Assembly: GCA_022419385.1 (NCBI GenBank)
Contig: JAJUBI010000006.1
Span: forward strand, 4,092,001 to 4,156,000
Direction of reading: 5' to 3'
DNA length: 64,000 bases
DNA from: Paraconiothyrium sp. Pb-2020
Lineage: Eukaryota; Ascomycota; Dothideomycetes; Pleosporales; Didymosphaeriaceae
Part shown: piece by piece, positions 24,860 through 34,434 of the stretch
How positions within the stretch are numbered: position 1 is the stretch's first letter
Layout: the number at the start of each line of letters is the position of its first letter
Position numbers and translations under genes: made by a program
The notes under the pieces: generated by a model
The model's input: only the letters and a program-made list of their open reading frames with translations
Database searches by the model: none
Told to the model about the DNA's origin: nothing

Positions 24860-25454
24860 GGTGGTGGTCGTGTGTGGAGCTGATCGTTGAAAGTTGCGAC
24901 AGTGCGCAACACGATCTTCGAATTAGGTGCACCGGTCGAGATTGGCGAAGGTCAAGTTGATTATACAATGAGAGTGATGGTTTCCGGCTATACAGGCGAA
25001 AGCATTTCGAGCCGGCAAGCGGTCAATGTAGGCGGTGAGTGGTTGGGGTTCACTTCTGGTGGAGTGGTGGGGGAGCTCGAATTTGAGACTCGCGGTTGCG
25101 GGCCAGCAACGCCGCCTAGCGCCCGGGCGTCAGCGGCGGCACGTGCCGAGTGTGGTACAAGGTACATTTATCAATCGTTCGCTTTCTTCATGGCATCTCA
25201 GATCACCAGAATGAGGTGGAAATAAGGCTTTTGGAAATCATCAGATTACTCTATACAACCCTCACTAATCTTGTTGGGCATATCGTTTTCTTAGAGGTGC
25301 GTGCACAATCACCATGAATCGCTCCATTGCTTGTGTATCGGATTGCCATCCAAACCAAAGCGGGGGCTACAGTCAGGCTGATACATGCTCATGTTCAATG
25401 TTGTTACAATTGTAAAGTATAGACATAATACGACGTTTCGACAAATATCCAACC
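24860..25454. other. intergenic spacer, NAA15 promoter
   Basis: It lies between the 3' end of the glycosylase gene (25455) and the start of NAA15 (24859), both on minus. A plus-strand frame of 112 codons here has no recognisable features and is probably chance. Confidence 0.6.
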
Positions 25455-26948
25455 TCAAGCTTTGGTAGCCCGACCGGAGCGTCTTCGCCCACTTGATTCA
25501 TCGATATTTCCTGCTTGTGTTCCTTTCGGCTTCGTGGGAGTCGTCTTATTCTTTGTGGAAGAACTTATCGAAATCTTCTGCTTCTTCATCTCAGGCGCTT
25601 CCTCTTCGTCAACATTGTCTTCCCGTTTGACCTCCTCCACTACCTTCTTGTTGCCTCGCTTTGTACGCACAGATAATTTCTCCTCAGACCCCTGGTCCTC
25701 GTCCTTGACCGGCAGCTCTGCCGCCCTACGTCCTCGCCCGCGTTTGGCGCTCACAGGCAGCTTCTCCTGTGATTCATCGCTATCGTCGTCCTCGTTCTTG
25801 ACCTTGTTCTTCCGTTTTGTGGCCTTCGTCGGCTTGGCCTCTTCGGCATCATCTTCCTCACCGTCAACATCCTCTGAGACGTCGCCAGCTACAGCGCCCG
25901 TTTTCTTCTGCACGCTAGGCACGACAGCTGACGTTCGTCCGCCAACCTTGAGGAAGGTGATCTTTGCTCCGTTGGGCAGCTTACCGCCGTCTTTCTTACC
26001 CTTTCCCCATCGATGCTTCATCAACCAATCTTCGGGAAACTTTTCTGAATCGGCGAGCATTTCAACCGCCGTATTACAAACGTACATCATGGCATCGTGT
26101 AGCTGTTTGACTTGAGCGTCACTGAAAGTGTTACTGTACTGCTCGGGGTGCAGCTTGGCCTGGTACATGATCTCATCGCTATGTCAAATTAGCAAGGTTC
26201 GCTTTAGGCCGTGATACAAGGACTCTTCAATAGTTGGAGTGCCGCGTGTCACCCCGTGATGAGTAATGCAGTACCCAGACTCTTGAAGCAGTGCACTATA
26301 GCAACTTACCCAACCCAATTCCCAATACCGCTAATGTTCGCTTGGTCCAACAGTAGCGCCTTGACTGGTACTCTCTTGCTCTTGAGTTTGTTCGAGAGCC
26401 ACTCTACGGTCAAGATATCAGGATCGATCACAGGATCCGGTCCATTTTCCTTCAGTGGGCTTGTCTTGCGCATATCTCCCGCCTTCGCATCTATGAGTCT
26501 TATCCTTCCCAATCGGCGCGCGTCAACAAATGAGACCTTGCAATCAGGCTCACCCTCTAGCTCTAGAATGAATTTCCAATACTTGGGTGGCCACTCTGGT
26601 TCAGCAACCTTCGCAGGGCGGTAATGCACCGTGTCATCGTTGCTGAACTTCACCCAGCCCGACATGCCCAAATGCATGAGTGGATGAGGTGGTGAATCCA
26701 TCTCGAGCCAGAAGTATTTGCCCTGTTGTTTCGCGTCGATGATCTTCTTACCAGCCATGGCCTTCTCGAATTCGGAGGCTGAGGTGCCGACCTTGCCATA
26801 TACAATGGTGTCGTCTTGCGCCTTCACGGCCTTGATCACTCTTCCGGTTGCATATTTCCTGAGGTAGTGCACTACGCGTGCGACTTCCGCAATCTAGAAC
26901 CCGTTTAGTAGTGATGATTCAAAAAGACATGTCGCGTACCTCGGGCAT
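25455..26948 (-). CDS. Fpg/MutM-type DNA glycosylase, 3 exons with a 9-nt first exon
   Basis: It is a bifunctional DNA glycosylase/AP lyase of base excision repair that removes oxidised purines. Exon 1 is only 26948-26940 (ATG CCC GAG); exon 2 is 26893-26310 and exon 3 is 26178-25455. The joined start MPEIAEVARVVHYLRKY supplies the catalytic Pro2 and Glu3, so the micro-exon is required for activity. Other signatures: GKYFWLEM, LMHLGMSGWVKF, FVDARRLGRI and the helix-two-turn-helix segment LLLDQANISGIGNWVGDEI, which is rebuilt across intron 2. The zinc finger of bacterial Fpg is absent, as in plant and fungal relatives. Instead a long Lys/Glu-rich tail (about residues 280-438) carries many KR clusters, likely for nuclear targeting and DNA contact. 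The product is 438 residues. Confidence 0.92.
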
Positions 26949-27413
26949 GGCGGGTTCCCGTACGTGCAGAAAGCGAGATACCGAAATGAATGCACAGTTG
27001 CTGGAATATTGGAATCAGGATACGCGTGAGGGTGTACGAACAATGTACAAGGATGGACGATGACGTGGTGCGGAAGGCGTGCTGGGTCCTTCCTGCGCGA
27101 CGCGACAACACGAAATCACGGGACCGTCAAAGCTTCTACAGCCACACCATTGGCCACAACCGAAGCCTTCATCCTTTTCAGCGTCGTCGCTCTTCACACA
27201 AAAGCCGTTCGTGTTCCCATCCTTTGTCGCCATAGACGCCCGGGGCCGGCTAGACCTTCCAAATATGGGCCTGGAGCTCCCCCTCCCCCGCTATCGGCAC
27301 CGCACTTGAATCGGCATTCGGAGCTCGATAAGGGATCAGAGCTCTTATAAATTGCGCCCTTTGACGACATCATGTAGCTGCTCACCTCATCAATTGCTAC
27401 TGTTCTGACCAAG
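26949..27413. promoter_or_regulatory. divergent promoter region, glycosylase and agmatinase-like genes
   Basis: This is 465 bp between two divergent start codons. A TATAAA box at 27346-27351 lies 63 nt before the plus-strand ATG. No comparable box was seen for the minus-strand gene. Confidence 0.6.
27346..27351 (+). promoter_or_regulatory. TATA box of the agmatinase-like gene
   Basis: The sequence TATAAA sits 63 nt upstream of the ATG at 27414, a sensible core-promoter distance. The context is GCTCTTATAAATTGC. Confidence 0.6.
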
Positions 27414-28669
27414 ATGTGGCTTCCGCAAGCCGTCGCTTGTTCGCTCTTGGGTGTTGCGCTTGGTCACTCTACGCACCATGCAGAGCAGGATTTCTCACCA
27501 GAGCGTTTGAACAAATTGCAAGAAAAATGGGGCACTGATGTGAGTATACAATAAATAGTTACATCTTGAATTAATCTGATGTATGCTAGTGGGGTTTCTC
27601 TGGAGTCTCGACCTACGCACACCTCGAGCACACGCGCTGCTTGACCCACCCTGAAGCTGCATTCGATATTGGAATCATAGGTGCACCCTTTGACACTGCA
27701 GTATCCTATAGACCAGGCGCCAGATTCGGTCCTCGAGCCATTCGCGCAGGCTCCGCCCGCCAAACATCCTTCCGAGGCTTCAATCCCCGCGCGAACCTCA
27801 ATCCATATACGTCGTGGGCCAAAATTGTGGACTGTGGAGACATCCCAATCACGCCTTTCGATAATGCATTGGCTTTGAAGCAAATGAGCGAGGCATTTGT
27901 GGAGTTAGGCACCAGGGCATCATCCGAGAAGTCACAAGCGAGTGGGTCAACATACCTACACAAGCCAAAGCTCCTCACACTTGGAGGAGATCACAGCATT
28001 GCGCTTCCAGCTTTGCGGGCTTTGAAGCAGGCATATGGGAAGCCTGTTGCCGTAGTTCACTTCGACGCTCACTTGGATACCTGGCACCCTGCGAAGTACC
28101 CGTCTGCATGGATCGACCCTGAAGATGAAAGCACACAATCCTTCTTTAATCATGGCAGCATGTTCTGGCTTGCGGCAACGGAGGGCTTGATCGCCAACGG
28201 CTCGTCTGTCCACGCTGGGCTACGGACACGTCTTTCTGGCGACGACGCTACCGACCATGCAGACGACTCGCAGCAGGGCTGGATTCGCATAGCAACAGAC
28301 GATATTGATGAGATTGGTGTCAAGGGTGTCATCCAATCGATCATGGACCGCGTAGGCACAGAAACACCGGTGTACCTCAGCATTGATATCGATGTGATTG
28401 ATCCGGGTATGGCACCAGCTACAGGCACTCCGGAACCAGGAGGCTGGACCACGAGGGAGCTCATCCGCATACTCAGAGGAATCGAGACGATGAATGTCAT
28501 CGGAGCTGACATTGTTGAGGTCTCTCCTGCCTATGACAGCGCGGCCGAAACCACTGGCCTGGCAGCTGCTCAGGTCGCATACGAAATTATCACCAGCATT
28601 GTCAAGAAAGGCTTGATTGAGCAGCAAAAGACCGGCGAGAAAATTGGAAGCGTTCGTGACGAGCTATGA
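27414..28669 (+). CDS. agmatinase/arginase-family ureohydrolase with signal peptide, 2 exons
   Basis: The enzyme belongs to the binuclear-manganese ureohydrolases; agmatinase releases urea and putrescine from agmatine. Exons 27414-27539 and 27590-28669 give 401 residues. The metal ligands are all present: GGDHS (His 177), DAHLDTW (Asp 201, His 203, Asp 205) and SIDIDVIDPG (Asp 308, Asp 310), with the agmatinase-like ending ATGTPEPGGW. The N-terminus MWLPQAVACSLLGVALG is hydrophobic and looks like a signal peptide with cleavage before HSTHHAEQ. This would place the enzyme in the secretory route or outside the cell, unlike cytosolic arginase. Substrate choice among agmatine, guanidinobutyrate and similar guanidines cannot be settled by eye. 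Confidence 0.92.
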
Positions 28670-29084
28670 GCTGCTCCTACACGACGCTGAACAGATGATT
28701 GAATGAGAAATGTGAAACGGCCGACAGTTAGCATAGAAAATGTGGCTAGTATGTGGTGGTAGGCCAGGTGGAATCTGAATGTATCATAGTAAGTAGAGTG
28801 GGTTGCGAACGAGCAACTTCATCGTGCCAAGACTCTTTATACATACGTCATGACTACATTTCGAAATCAAGCGACGAACTTGTAATAATGACCACCTCGC
28901 ATCGTGGATACTTTTAGTTGATATCCGTAGGTCTTATTGCAAGTTGCTTACACAGCACCGGAAGAGCTGGGTTTGTTGGAAACGAGATATATGCATAGTC
29001 CTGAACTCCTGGATGCGAACATCACCAAAGCACCACATCAAAATAACGACGCTCACCAGACGCTTGACGTCTCCTTCCGCAGCT
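28670..29084. other. intergenic spacer
   Basis: 3' flank of the ureohydrolase gene and promoter of the tocopherol-cyclase-like gene. The downstream frame stays open up to a second ATG at 29013, which is an alternative start for that gene. Confidence 0.55.
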
Positions 29085-30110
29085 ATGGAGCACTTCGCGC
29101 CGCACCCAAAATCTCGCTTTGAAGGCTTCTACTCCAAATTCGATCTGCCTTCGGGCTCTCACATCGCGCTCGTTATCTGCACTGTACCCAAAGCTACCAA
29201 GCTCCCTCCACACATGGTCTCTTTCACATACTATCCCGCCTCTGGCTCGCCAATTTACCAACGCGAACATTGGGTCTCGAACATTGATCGAGTCATCACC
29301 GGCCCAAGCAATGCATTCGAACTCAAGACCGATTTCGGCAGCATGCGTGTCGCCCCCAACGGCGACACGACCTACGACCTACAAGCCCCAGATTGGAGTC
29401 TTAACGCTACGACAACCTCCCGAACAGCCTGGCTCCCCGAGCAAAACAAGGACACTCCCGAAGGCTGGCTCGTGCACCTTCCTCTACCCCTCCACTGGCA
29501 CGTCCACAGTCTTTCCTCCCGCGCAGACTTTCAGCTCTCGATACCTTCCCAAAAAATAGACGAGAAAGGCACCGCAGCCGTTCACCAAGAGAAAAACTGG
29601 GCAAACAGCTTCCCGGATGCTCATGTCTGGATCCAGGCTAGAAAACACGACTCCGCCCGGAGCATCTGTCTCGCAGGCGGCGAAATCCTCGGCATGCATG
29701 CCTTCCTCTTAGGCTATCGTTCTCTATCACTGAGCCTAGACTTCCAGCCTCCATTTGCGCTCGCCATACCCATACCCATCGTATCGTGGATGATATCTCC
29801 CTTCATGACTCACACCGTTGATTATGCGTCCCGGCTCTTCACCATCACGGTATCTAATCTGTTCTACAAGATCGAAGTTAGAGCGCAGGCGCCGAAGGAG
29901 TGTGGCTGGTTTGGGCTGGGTAGTCCGTTCCCAGAGGGTCATAGGAAGAACTTTTGCTCCGAGAGCTTTCTGGCGAAGGTTGATGTTAAGGTGTGGGAGA
30001 GGAGCATGTGGAGTTGGGCGTGGAGGGAGACAAGCAGAGAGAGGTTCGAGGGAGGAAGTCTTGAATTCGCAGGGAAGTATTACCCGGGTCGGGGAGAGAA
30101 GGGGGAGTGA
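29085..30110 (+). CDS. tocopherol cyclase-like (lipocalin-fold) protein
   Basis: An intronless frame of 341 residues resembles plant and cyanobacterial tocopherol cyclase. The opening SRFEGFYSKFDLPSG matches the FEGxYxK signature at residues 12-18. HQEKNWANSFPDAHVWIQA (EKNW at 169-172) matches the family's EKNWGxxFPxxWxWxQ block, followed by SICLAGGEILG. A hydrophobic patch lies about residues 240-270. I chose the start at 29085 because MEHFAPHPKSRFEGFY puts the motif near the N-terminus as in relatives; ATG 29013 would add 24 residues without similarity. Fungi are not known to make tocopherols, so the true substrate is unknown and may be another prenylated or lipid compound. Related proteins occur in other ascomycetes, to my knowledge uncharacterised. 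Confidence 0.75.
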   Translation: MEHFAPHPKSRFEGFYSKFDLPSGSHIALVICTVPKATKLPPHMVSFTYYPASGSPIYQREHWVSNIDRVITGPSNAFELKTDFGSMRVAPNGDTTYDLQAPDWSLNATTTSRTAWLPEQNKDTPEGWLVHLPLPLHWHVHSLSSRADFQLSIPSQKIDEKGTAAVHQEKNWANSFPDAHVWIQARKHDSARSICLAGGEILGMHAFLLGYRSLSLSLDFQPPFALAIPIPIVSWMISPFMTHTVDYASRLFTITVSNLFYKIEVRAQAPKECGWFGLGSPFPEGHRKNFCSESFLAKVDVKVWERSMWSWAWRETSRERFEGGSLEFAGKYYPGRGEKGE

Positions 30111-30634
30111 GAGTTTGGAAAGGCACAAAGCGTTGTGGTAAGCCTGGGTGTATACAATATTACGCTACCCACGATGGTCAAAAGATTATTGGCAGAAGAC
30201 GACACATGGTGGAGGCGATCGCTCAATTCGTCAAATCCCATCTGGCTGGACGAAATGGCGCATGAACCTAAGTAGTTGAGTGAGAAACATCCGTCGCATC
30301 TTTGCAGGTAGCCAGTGCCACGCTGCTACGGAAGACTTCGAACGCGTTGTATCAACTTTATATAACCAAGTAAAAAGGGAGCGAATCGCGAAAACCTGCA
30401 GATCTTTATAGGCCATAAGCACGATCACGTTCACAAGCAAGAAGGAAGTTCGAAAATATGGTGGTGTTGTTTAGATGATTGAACCATCTTGTCATGTTTT
30501 CATTTCGCTTCAGTTGCCACCAACGGGGCTCATAATCATCATCCCATGCCTAGGTATCCTTCCCAACCGTCATAACTCATAAGACCTGCCTTCCTATAAT
30601 CCAGAAATGTCTAAAGAGGGGCTGCAGATAACAT
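30111..30634. other. convergent intergenic spacer
   Basis: 3' flanks of the tocopherol-cyclase-like gene (+) and the eEF1B gene (-). No further feature is seen. Confidence 0.6.
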
Positions 30635-31594
30635 CTACAATTTCTGCATAGCAACAATGTCGGTGGACTGGACGTGTTCCTCGTCCTCCTCGATCTGCTG
30701 CTGGAGCTCGTCCGTAGAGACCTTCTCGTCTTCAACGACCAAGTTGATCTGCAGCTTCTTGATACCGAAGCCGACGGCGACGAACTGGCTGGCACCCCAG
30801 ACGAGGCCGTCCTTCTGGATAGCAAGAACATTCGCCTTGAGCTGGTCTAGGTCGGTCTCGTCGTCTGCGTTAAATTAGCATATGCTCACGATTTATAGTC
30901 ACAGTAGACTTACCCCATGGCTTCACATCCATGGTGACAATGGACTTAGCGGCAGGCTTAACCTTGCCAGCCTTCTTCTTGTTGTACTCGGCCAAACGCT
31001 CGGCCTTGAGCTTCTCGGCCTCCTCATCGACCTCGTCGTCGGAGCCAAAAAGGTCGACATCGTCATCGTCCTCCTCAGCGGCGGCAGGGGCCTTAGCGGG
31101 GTTGACGGGGAGCTCGGTCTGCTCCGGGCCGTAGGCGGTGTGGTCTTTGGTTGGGTCGCCAGGGAGAGAAGAGAACTCGGACTCCCAGGTGAGGATGTGG
31201 TTGTACCAGCGCCATGCGAAGGGGTACTTCTCGGGGGCGGGGACAGTCTTGAGCTGCTGGAAGACCTTGACATCTGCCTGCGACGGGGTGTAGCTGAGTC
31301 ATCGTTAGTTGTTGCTCGAAGAACAGGCGTAACGAATGCAGTAGGAATAAGATGACAGTCAGAGCTGCGACAAGCGCGAGGTTTTGTATTCAGATAGCGG
31401 GGTCTTAAGCCGCCTCATTAACACGGACCAATTTTTTTCATCACAAAGTCAAAAGTGGCAGTAGGAAAGAAGATACAGCGAGGGTAAAAAGAATGGGGAT
31501 GGCGGGGCACTTACCCAACGATGTAGCTGCGAGTCTTCACCCAGTTGTTAAGGATGGTGAGGCCTGCGTCGGATACAAGATCGGAGAAACCCAT
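30635..31594 (-). CDS. EFB1: translation elongation factor eEF1B alpha (EF-1 beta), 3 exons
   Basis: It is the nucleotide exchange factor that recycles eEF1A from GDP to GTP during translation elongation. Exons 31594-31515, 31293-30914 and 30864-30635 join in frame into 229 residues, the family length. The N-terminal GST-C-like part begins MGFSDLVSDAGLTILNNWV and includes YTPSQADVKVFQQL. The acidic linker EEDDDDVDLFGSDDEVDEEA is the typical casein-kinase-type site. The catalytic C-terminal domain includes VTMDVKPWDDETDLDQL and LVWGASQFVAVGFGIKKLQI and ends DIVAMQKL. Intron 1 is 221 nt, far longer than other introns here, and encodes a U18-like snoRNA. The gene shares a 479-bp divergent promoter with HSP78. 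Confidence 0.97.
31382..31448 (-). ncRNA. snR18: C/D box snoRNA U18/snR18 in eEF1B intron 1
   Basis: On the minus strand box C (GTGATGA) is at 31444-31438 and box D (CTGA) at 31393-31390. A terminal stem TTTGT/ACAAA flanks them. The guide TTGGTCCGTGTT at 31431-31420 is an exact 12-nt complement of the conserved large-subunit rRNA segment AACACGGACCAA. A degenerate D' box (ATGA) follows. Counting five nucleotides upstream of D' points to the A in AACAC, matching the known U18 target (A649, with C650, in yeast 25S rRNA). In budding yeast snR18 also lies in the intron of EFB1, so host gene and RNA are both conserved. Ends are approximate. Confidence 0.93.
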
Positions 31595-32073
31595 GATTGC
31601 GTCTGTTCGGTAGAGTATCGAAGAAGCTGGAAGGAGTGGACGTGGAGGGAGGATGGGCGATGCAGAGGTGGCTCATTTTGGGAGCGTCCTAAAATTCTGA
31701 GGCCTGTGCCAAGCCGCTAGCAGCACGATTCGTGCCAGGTACCCACCACGCTTCGAGCCTGAGCCCGAGCTTTAAGCATGTTCGGACAATATCATCTTGT
31801 ACAACATCGAATTTCTGTAAGATACGTACCCGTCATTCGATCTAGGAGGTCCTGAATCGTTACGAATAGCTCAGTCGTATCAATTCACGGTATCAAAGTG
31901 GATAATCCCCCGCGAAGCTATTAGGGCAAGCTCGGAGCTCCTAGAAAGCGCTCGAATCATCGCGCGTCATTCGACCTGAAATCATAGCGCCACTCCATGA
32001 AGATATAACGATGTCCTCTCCTTGAATCGGTCGCACCTCCATTGATACCCGTTGACCTCGTTGTTAACACAAA
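31595..32073. promoter_or_regulatory. divergent promoter region, eEF1B and HSP78
   Basis: This is 479 bp between divergent start codons. Imperfect heat-shock-type TTC/GAA pairs can be seen (for example TTCGACCTGAA near 31970), but none is a clean three-unit element. Regulation by heat is expected for HSP78 and is not proven by the sequence. Confidence 0.5.
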
Positions 32074-34434
32074 ATGCTGACCAGCAGAGCGCGCATCCTT
32101 GTAAGGCGCGTACCGCGAGCGACTTCTCGACATCCTTTACCCCGATTCACATCCATACCTAGTTCTTTAATACGCGCAAGTCATACCCAGCGCAGCCAAT
32201 TTGCCCTCCCAATCGTTGCGACTCGTAGCTATGCGAATGGACGACCGCATCCTCCCGGTGGTACACACCGCATGAACCTGGGCGGCGAGCCTGAGAAGCC
32301 AGCCCTGGAGCAGTACGGCGTCGATTTGACTGCGCGGGCAAAAGACGGAAAGCTAGACCCTGTCATTGGAAGAGACGGCGAGATACACAGAGCCATCCAA
32401 ATCCTAGCACGAAGGACGAAGAACAATCCGGTTCTCATCGGTGCTGCTGGAACAGGCAAGACAGCAATTGCCGAAGCGCTTGCCCAGCGAATAATACAGG
32501 GAGATGTTCCTGAATCGATCAAGGAGAAGCGTGTTGTATCGCTCGACCTTGGTCAACTCATTGCTGGGGCAAAGTTCCGAGGCGACTTCGAAGAGCGTTT
32601 GAAGAAGGTTTTGAAAGAAGTGGAAGAAGCAAAAGGAGGCGTTATACTCTTTATCGATGAGCTACACACGCTTCTGGGGTTGGGGAAAGCTGAGGGTAGC
32701 ATCGATGCGAGCAATCTTCTCAAACCTGCTTTATCTCGGGGTGACTTGCAGTGCTTTGGAGCGACCACCTTGAATGAGTACAGGCAAATTGAGAAGGACG
32801 TGGCGTTAGCACGCCGATTCCAGCCTATCATCGTTTCCGAACCGAGCGTACCTGATACGATATCTATTCTGCGAGGTATCAAAGAGCGATACGAGACGCA
32901 CCACGGTGTGAGGATTACCGATGGCGCCCTTGTCGCTGCCGCAACGTATAGCAACCGATACATCGCCGACCGCTTCCTCCCGGATAAAGCGATCGATCTG
33001 GTTGACGAGGCGGCAAGCGCTTTGCGATTGCAGCAAGAAAGCAAGCCAGACCCCATACAAGAGCTCGATCGCCAGATAATGACCATTCAAATCGAACTCG
33101 AGTCTCTGCGGAAGGAAACAGATGTTGCGAGCAAAGAGCGGCGAGAGCGATTAGAAGATACATTGAAGAAAAAACAGGATGAAGTCAAAGTATTAATGGA
33201 CAAGTGGGAGCAAGAGCGCGGTGAGCTACAGAAAATAAAGAATATTCAAGAGGAGCTGGAGAAAGCCAGATTTGAGCTAGAAATGGCACAACGTGAGGGC
33301 AACTTCGCCAAAGCTAGCGAGCTCCGCTACTCCAAGATCCCAGAGCTTGAGCAGCAGCTACCGAAAGAAGAGGAGGCTAGAGCAGGGAAAAGCCCTGATT
33401 CACTATTACACGACTCGGTCACTGCCGATGACATCGCCTCCGTTGTATCGCGAACCACCGGAATTCCTGTCTCAAAGTTGATGCGTGGAGAGAGCGAAAA
33501 GTTGATCCGTATGGAGGATGCTCTACGTGCGCATGTCCGCGGACAGGACGAGGCTCTCACAGCTGTCGCCAATGCCATTCGGATGCAGAGAGCCGGGCTG
33601 TCAGGCGACAATCGACCCATCGCGTCCTTCATGATGCTCGGTCCGACGGGTGTTGGCAAAACCGAAGTTTGCAAGCGACTGGCTGAATTCCTTTTCTCGA
33701 CACAGCAGGCTGTTATTCGTTTCGATATGAGCGAGTTCTCTGAGAAGCACACGGTCTCGCGATTGATTGGCTCACCCGCTGGCTATGTTGGCTACGAGGA
33801 TGCAGGACAGCTCACTGAAGCCGTAAGACGGAAACCTTACGCTGTTCTACTCTTCGATGAATGGGAGAAGGCGCACAAAGACATCTCCACGCTGCTGCTT
33901 CAAGTTCTCGATGAGGGCTTTTTGACCGATGCCCAAGGGCACAAGGTCGATTTCCGGAATACTATCATCGTACTGACGTCGAACCTGGGAGCCGAAATCA
34001 TTGTTGGCGATGACGCGCTCAGTCAAGCTAGCGATTCGGGTGAGATCTCGTCAGATGTCCGTAATGCCGTGATGGACGTGGTTTCCGCCTCGTACCCGCC
34101 CGAGTTCCTGAATCGCATCGACGAATTCATCCTGTTCCGACGACTGTCGCGTGAAGCCTTGAGGGACATCGTCGATATTCGACTGAAGGAATTGCAAGAG
34201 CGTCTAGACGAGCGCCGTATCACTTTAGTCGTGCCCGATGAAGCCAAGCAATGGCTATGCGACCGTGGATACGACCCTCGATTCGGTGCACGCCCGCTCA
34301 ATCGGTTGATTGCAAAGCAGATCGGCAATGGGCTTGCGGATAAGATCATAAGAGGCGAGCTGAAGTCTGGTGCGACGGCGACTGTGTCGATCAAGGCAGA
34401 TGGCAGCGGATTAGATGTTGCAAACTCGGCGTAA
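32074..34434 (+). CDS. HSP78: mitochondrial ClpB-type disaggregase Hsp78
   Basis: An intronless frame of 786 residues encodes a double-AAA+ chaperone that resolves protein aggregates in the mitochondrial matrix with mtHsp70. The first 55 residues (MLTSRARILVRRVPRATSRH onward, ending near TRSYANG) are Arg- and Ser-rich without acidic residues, a typical matrix presequence. Unlike cytosolic Hsp104 and bacterial ClpB, the Clp N-domain is missing and the protein goes straight to LEQYGVDLTARAKDGKLDPV, as known for Hsp78. Walker A of the first module is GAAGTGKT (123-130) with Walker B ILFIDELHTL. The second module has GPTGVGKT (523-530) and VLLFDEWEKAH. The coiled-coil middle domain lies about residues 330-430. 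The C-terminal part includes DPRFGARPLNRLI. Confidence 0.95.
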   Translation: MLTSRARILVRRVPRATSRHPLPRFTSIPSSLIRASHTQRSQFALPIVATRSYANGRPHPPGGTHRMNLGGEPEKPALEQYGVDLTARAKDGKLDPVIGRDGEIHRAIQILARRTKNNPVLIGAAGTGKTAIAEALAQRIIQGDVPESIKEKRVVSLDLGQLIAGAKFRGDFEERLKKVLKEVEEAKGGVILFIDELHTLLGLGKAEGSIDASNLLKPALSRGDLQCFGATTLNEYRQIEKDVALARRFQPIIVSEPSVPDTISILRGIKERYETHHGVRITDGALVAAATYSNRYIADRFLPDKAIDLVDEAASALRLQQESKPDPIQELDRQIMTIQIELESLRKETDVASKERRERLEDTLKKKQDEVKVLMDKWEQERGELQKIKNIQEELEKARFELEMAQREGNFAKASELRYSKIPELEQQLPKEEEARAGKSPDSLLHDSVTADDIASVVSRTTGIPVSKLMRGESEKLIRMEDALRAHVRGQDEALTAVANAIRMQRAGLSGDNRPIASFMMLGPTGVGKTEVCKRLAEFLFSTQQAVIRFDMSEFSEKHTVSRLIGSPAGYVGYEDAGQLTEAVRRKPYAVLLFDEWEKAHKDISTLLLQVLDEGFLTDAQGHKVDFRNTIIVLTSNLGAEIIVGDDALSQASDSGEISSDVRNAVMDVVSASYPPEFLNRIDEFILFRRLSREALRDIVDIRLKELQERLDERRITLVVPDEAKQWLCDRGYDPRFGARPLNRLIAKQIGNGLADKIIRGELKSGATATVSIKADGSGLDVANSA

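Noticed and set aside
24887..25225. 112-codon plus-strand frame upstream of NAA15
   Set aside because: Lies in the promoter spacer and has no recognisable domain.
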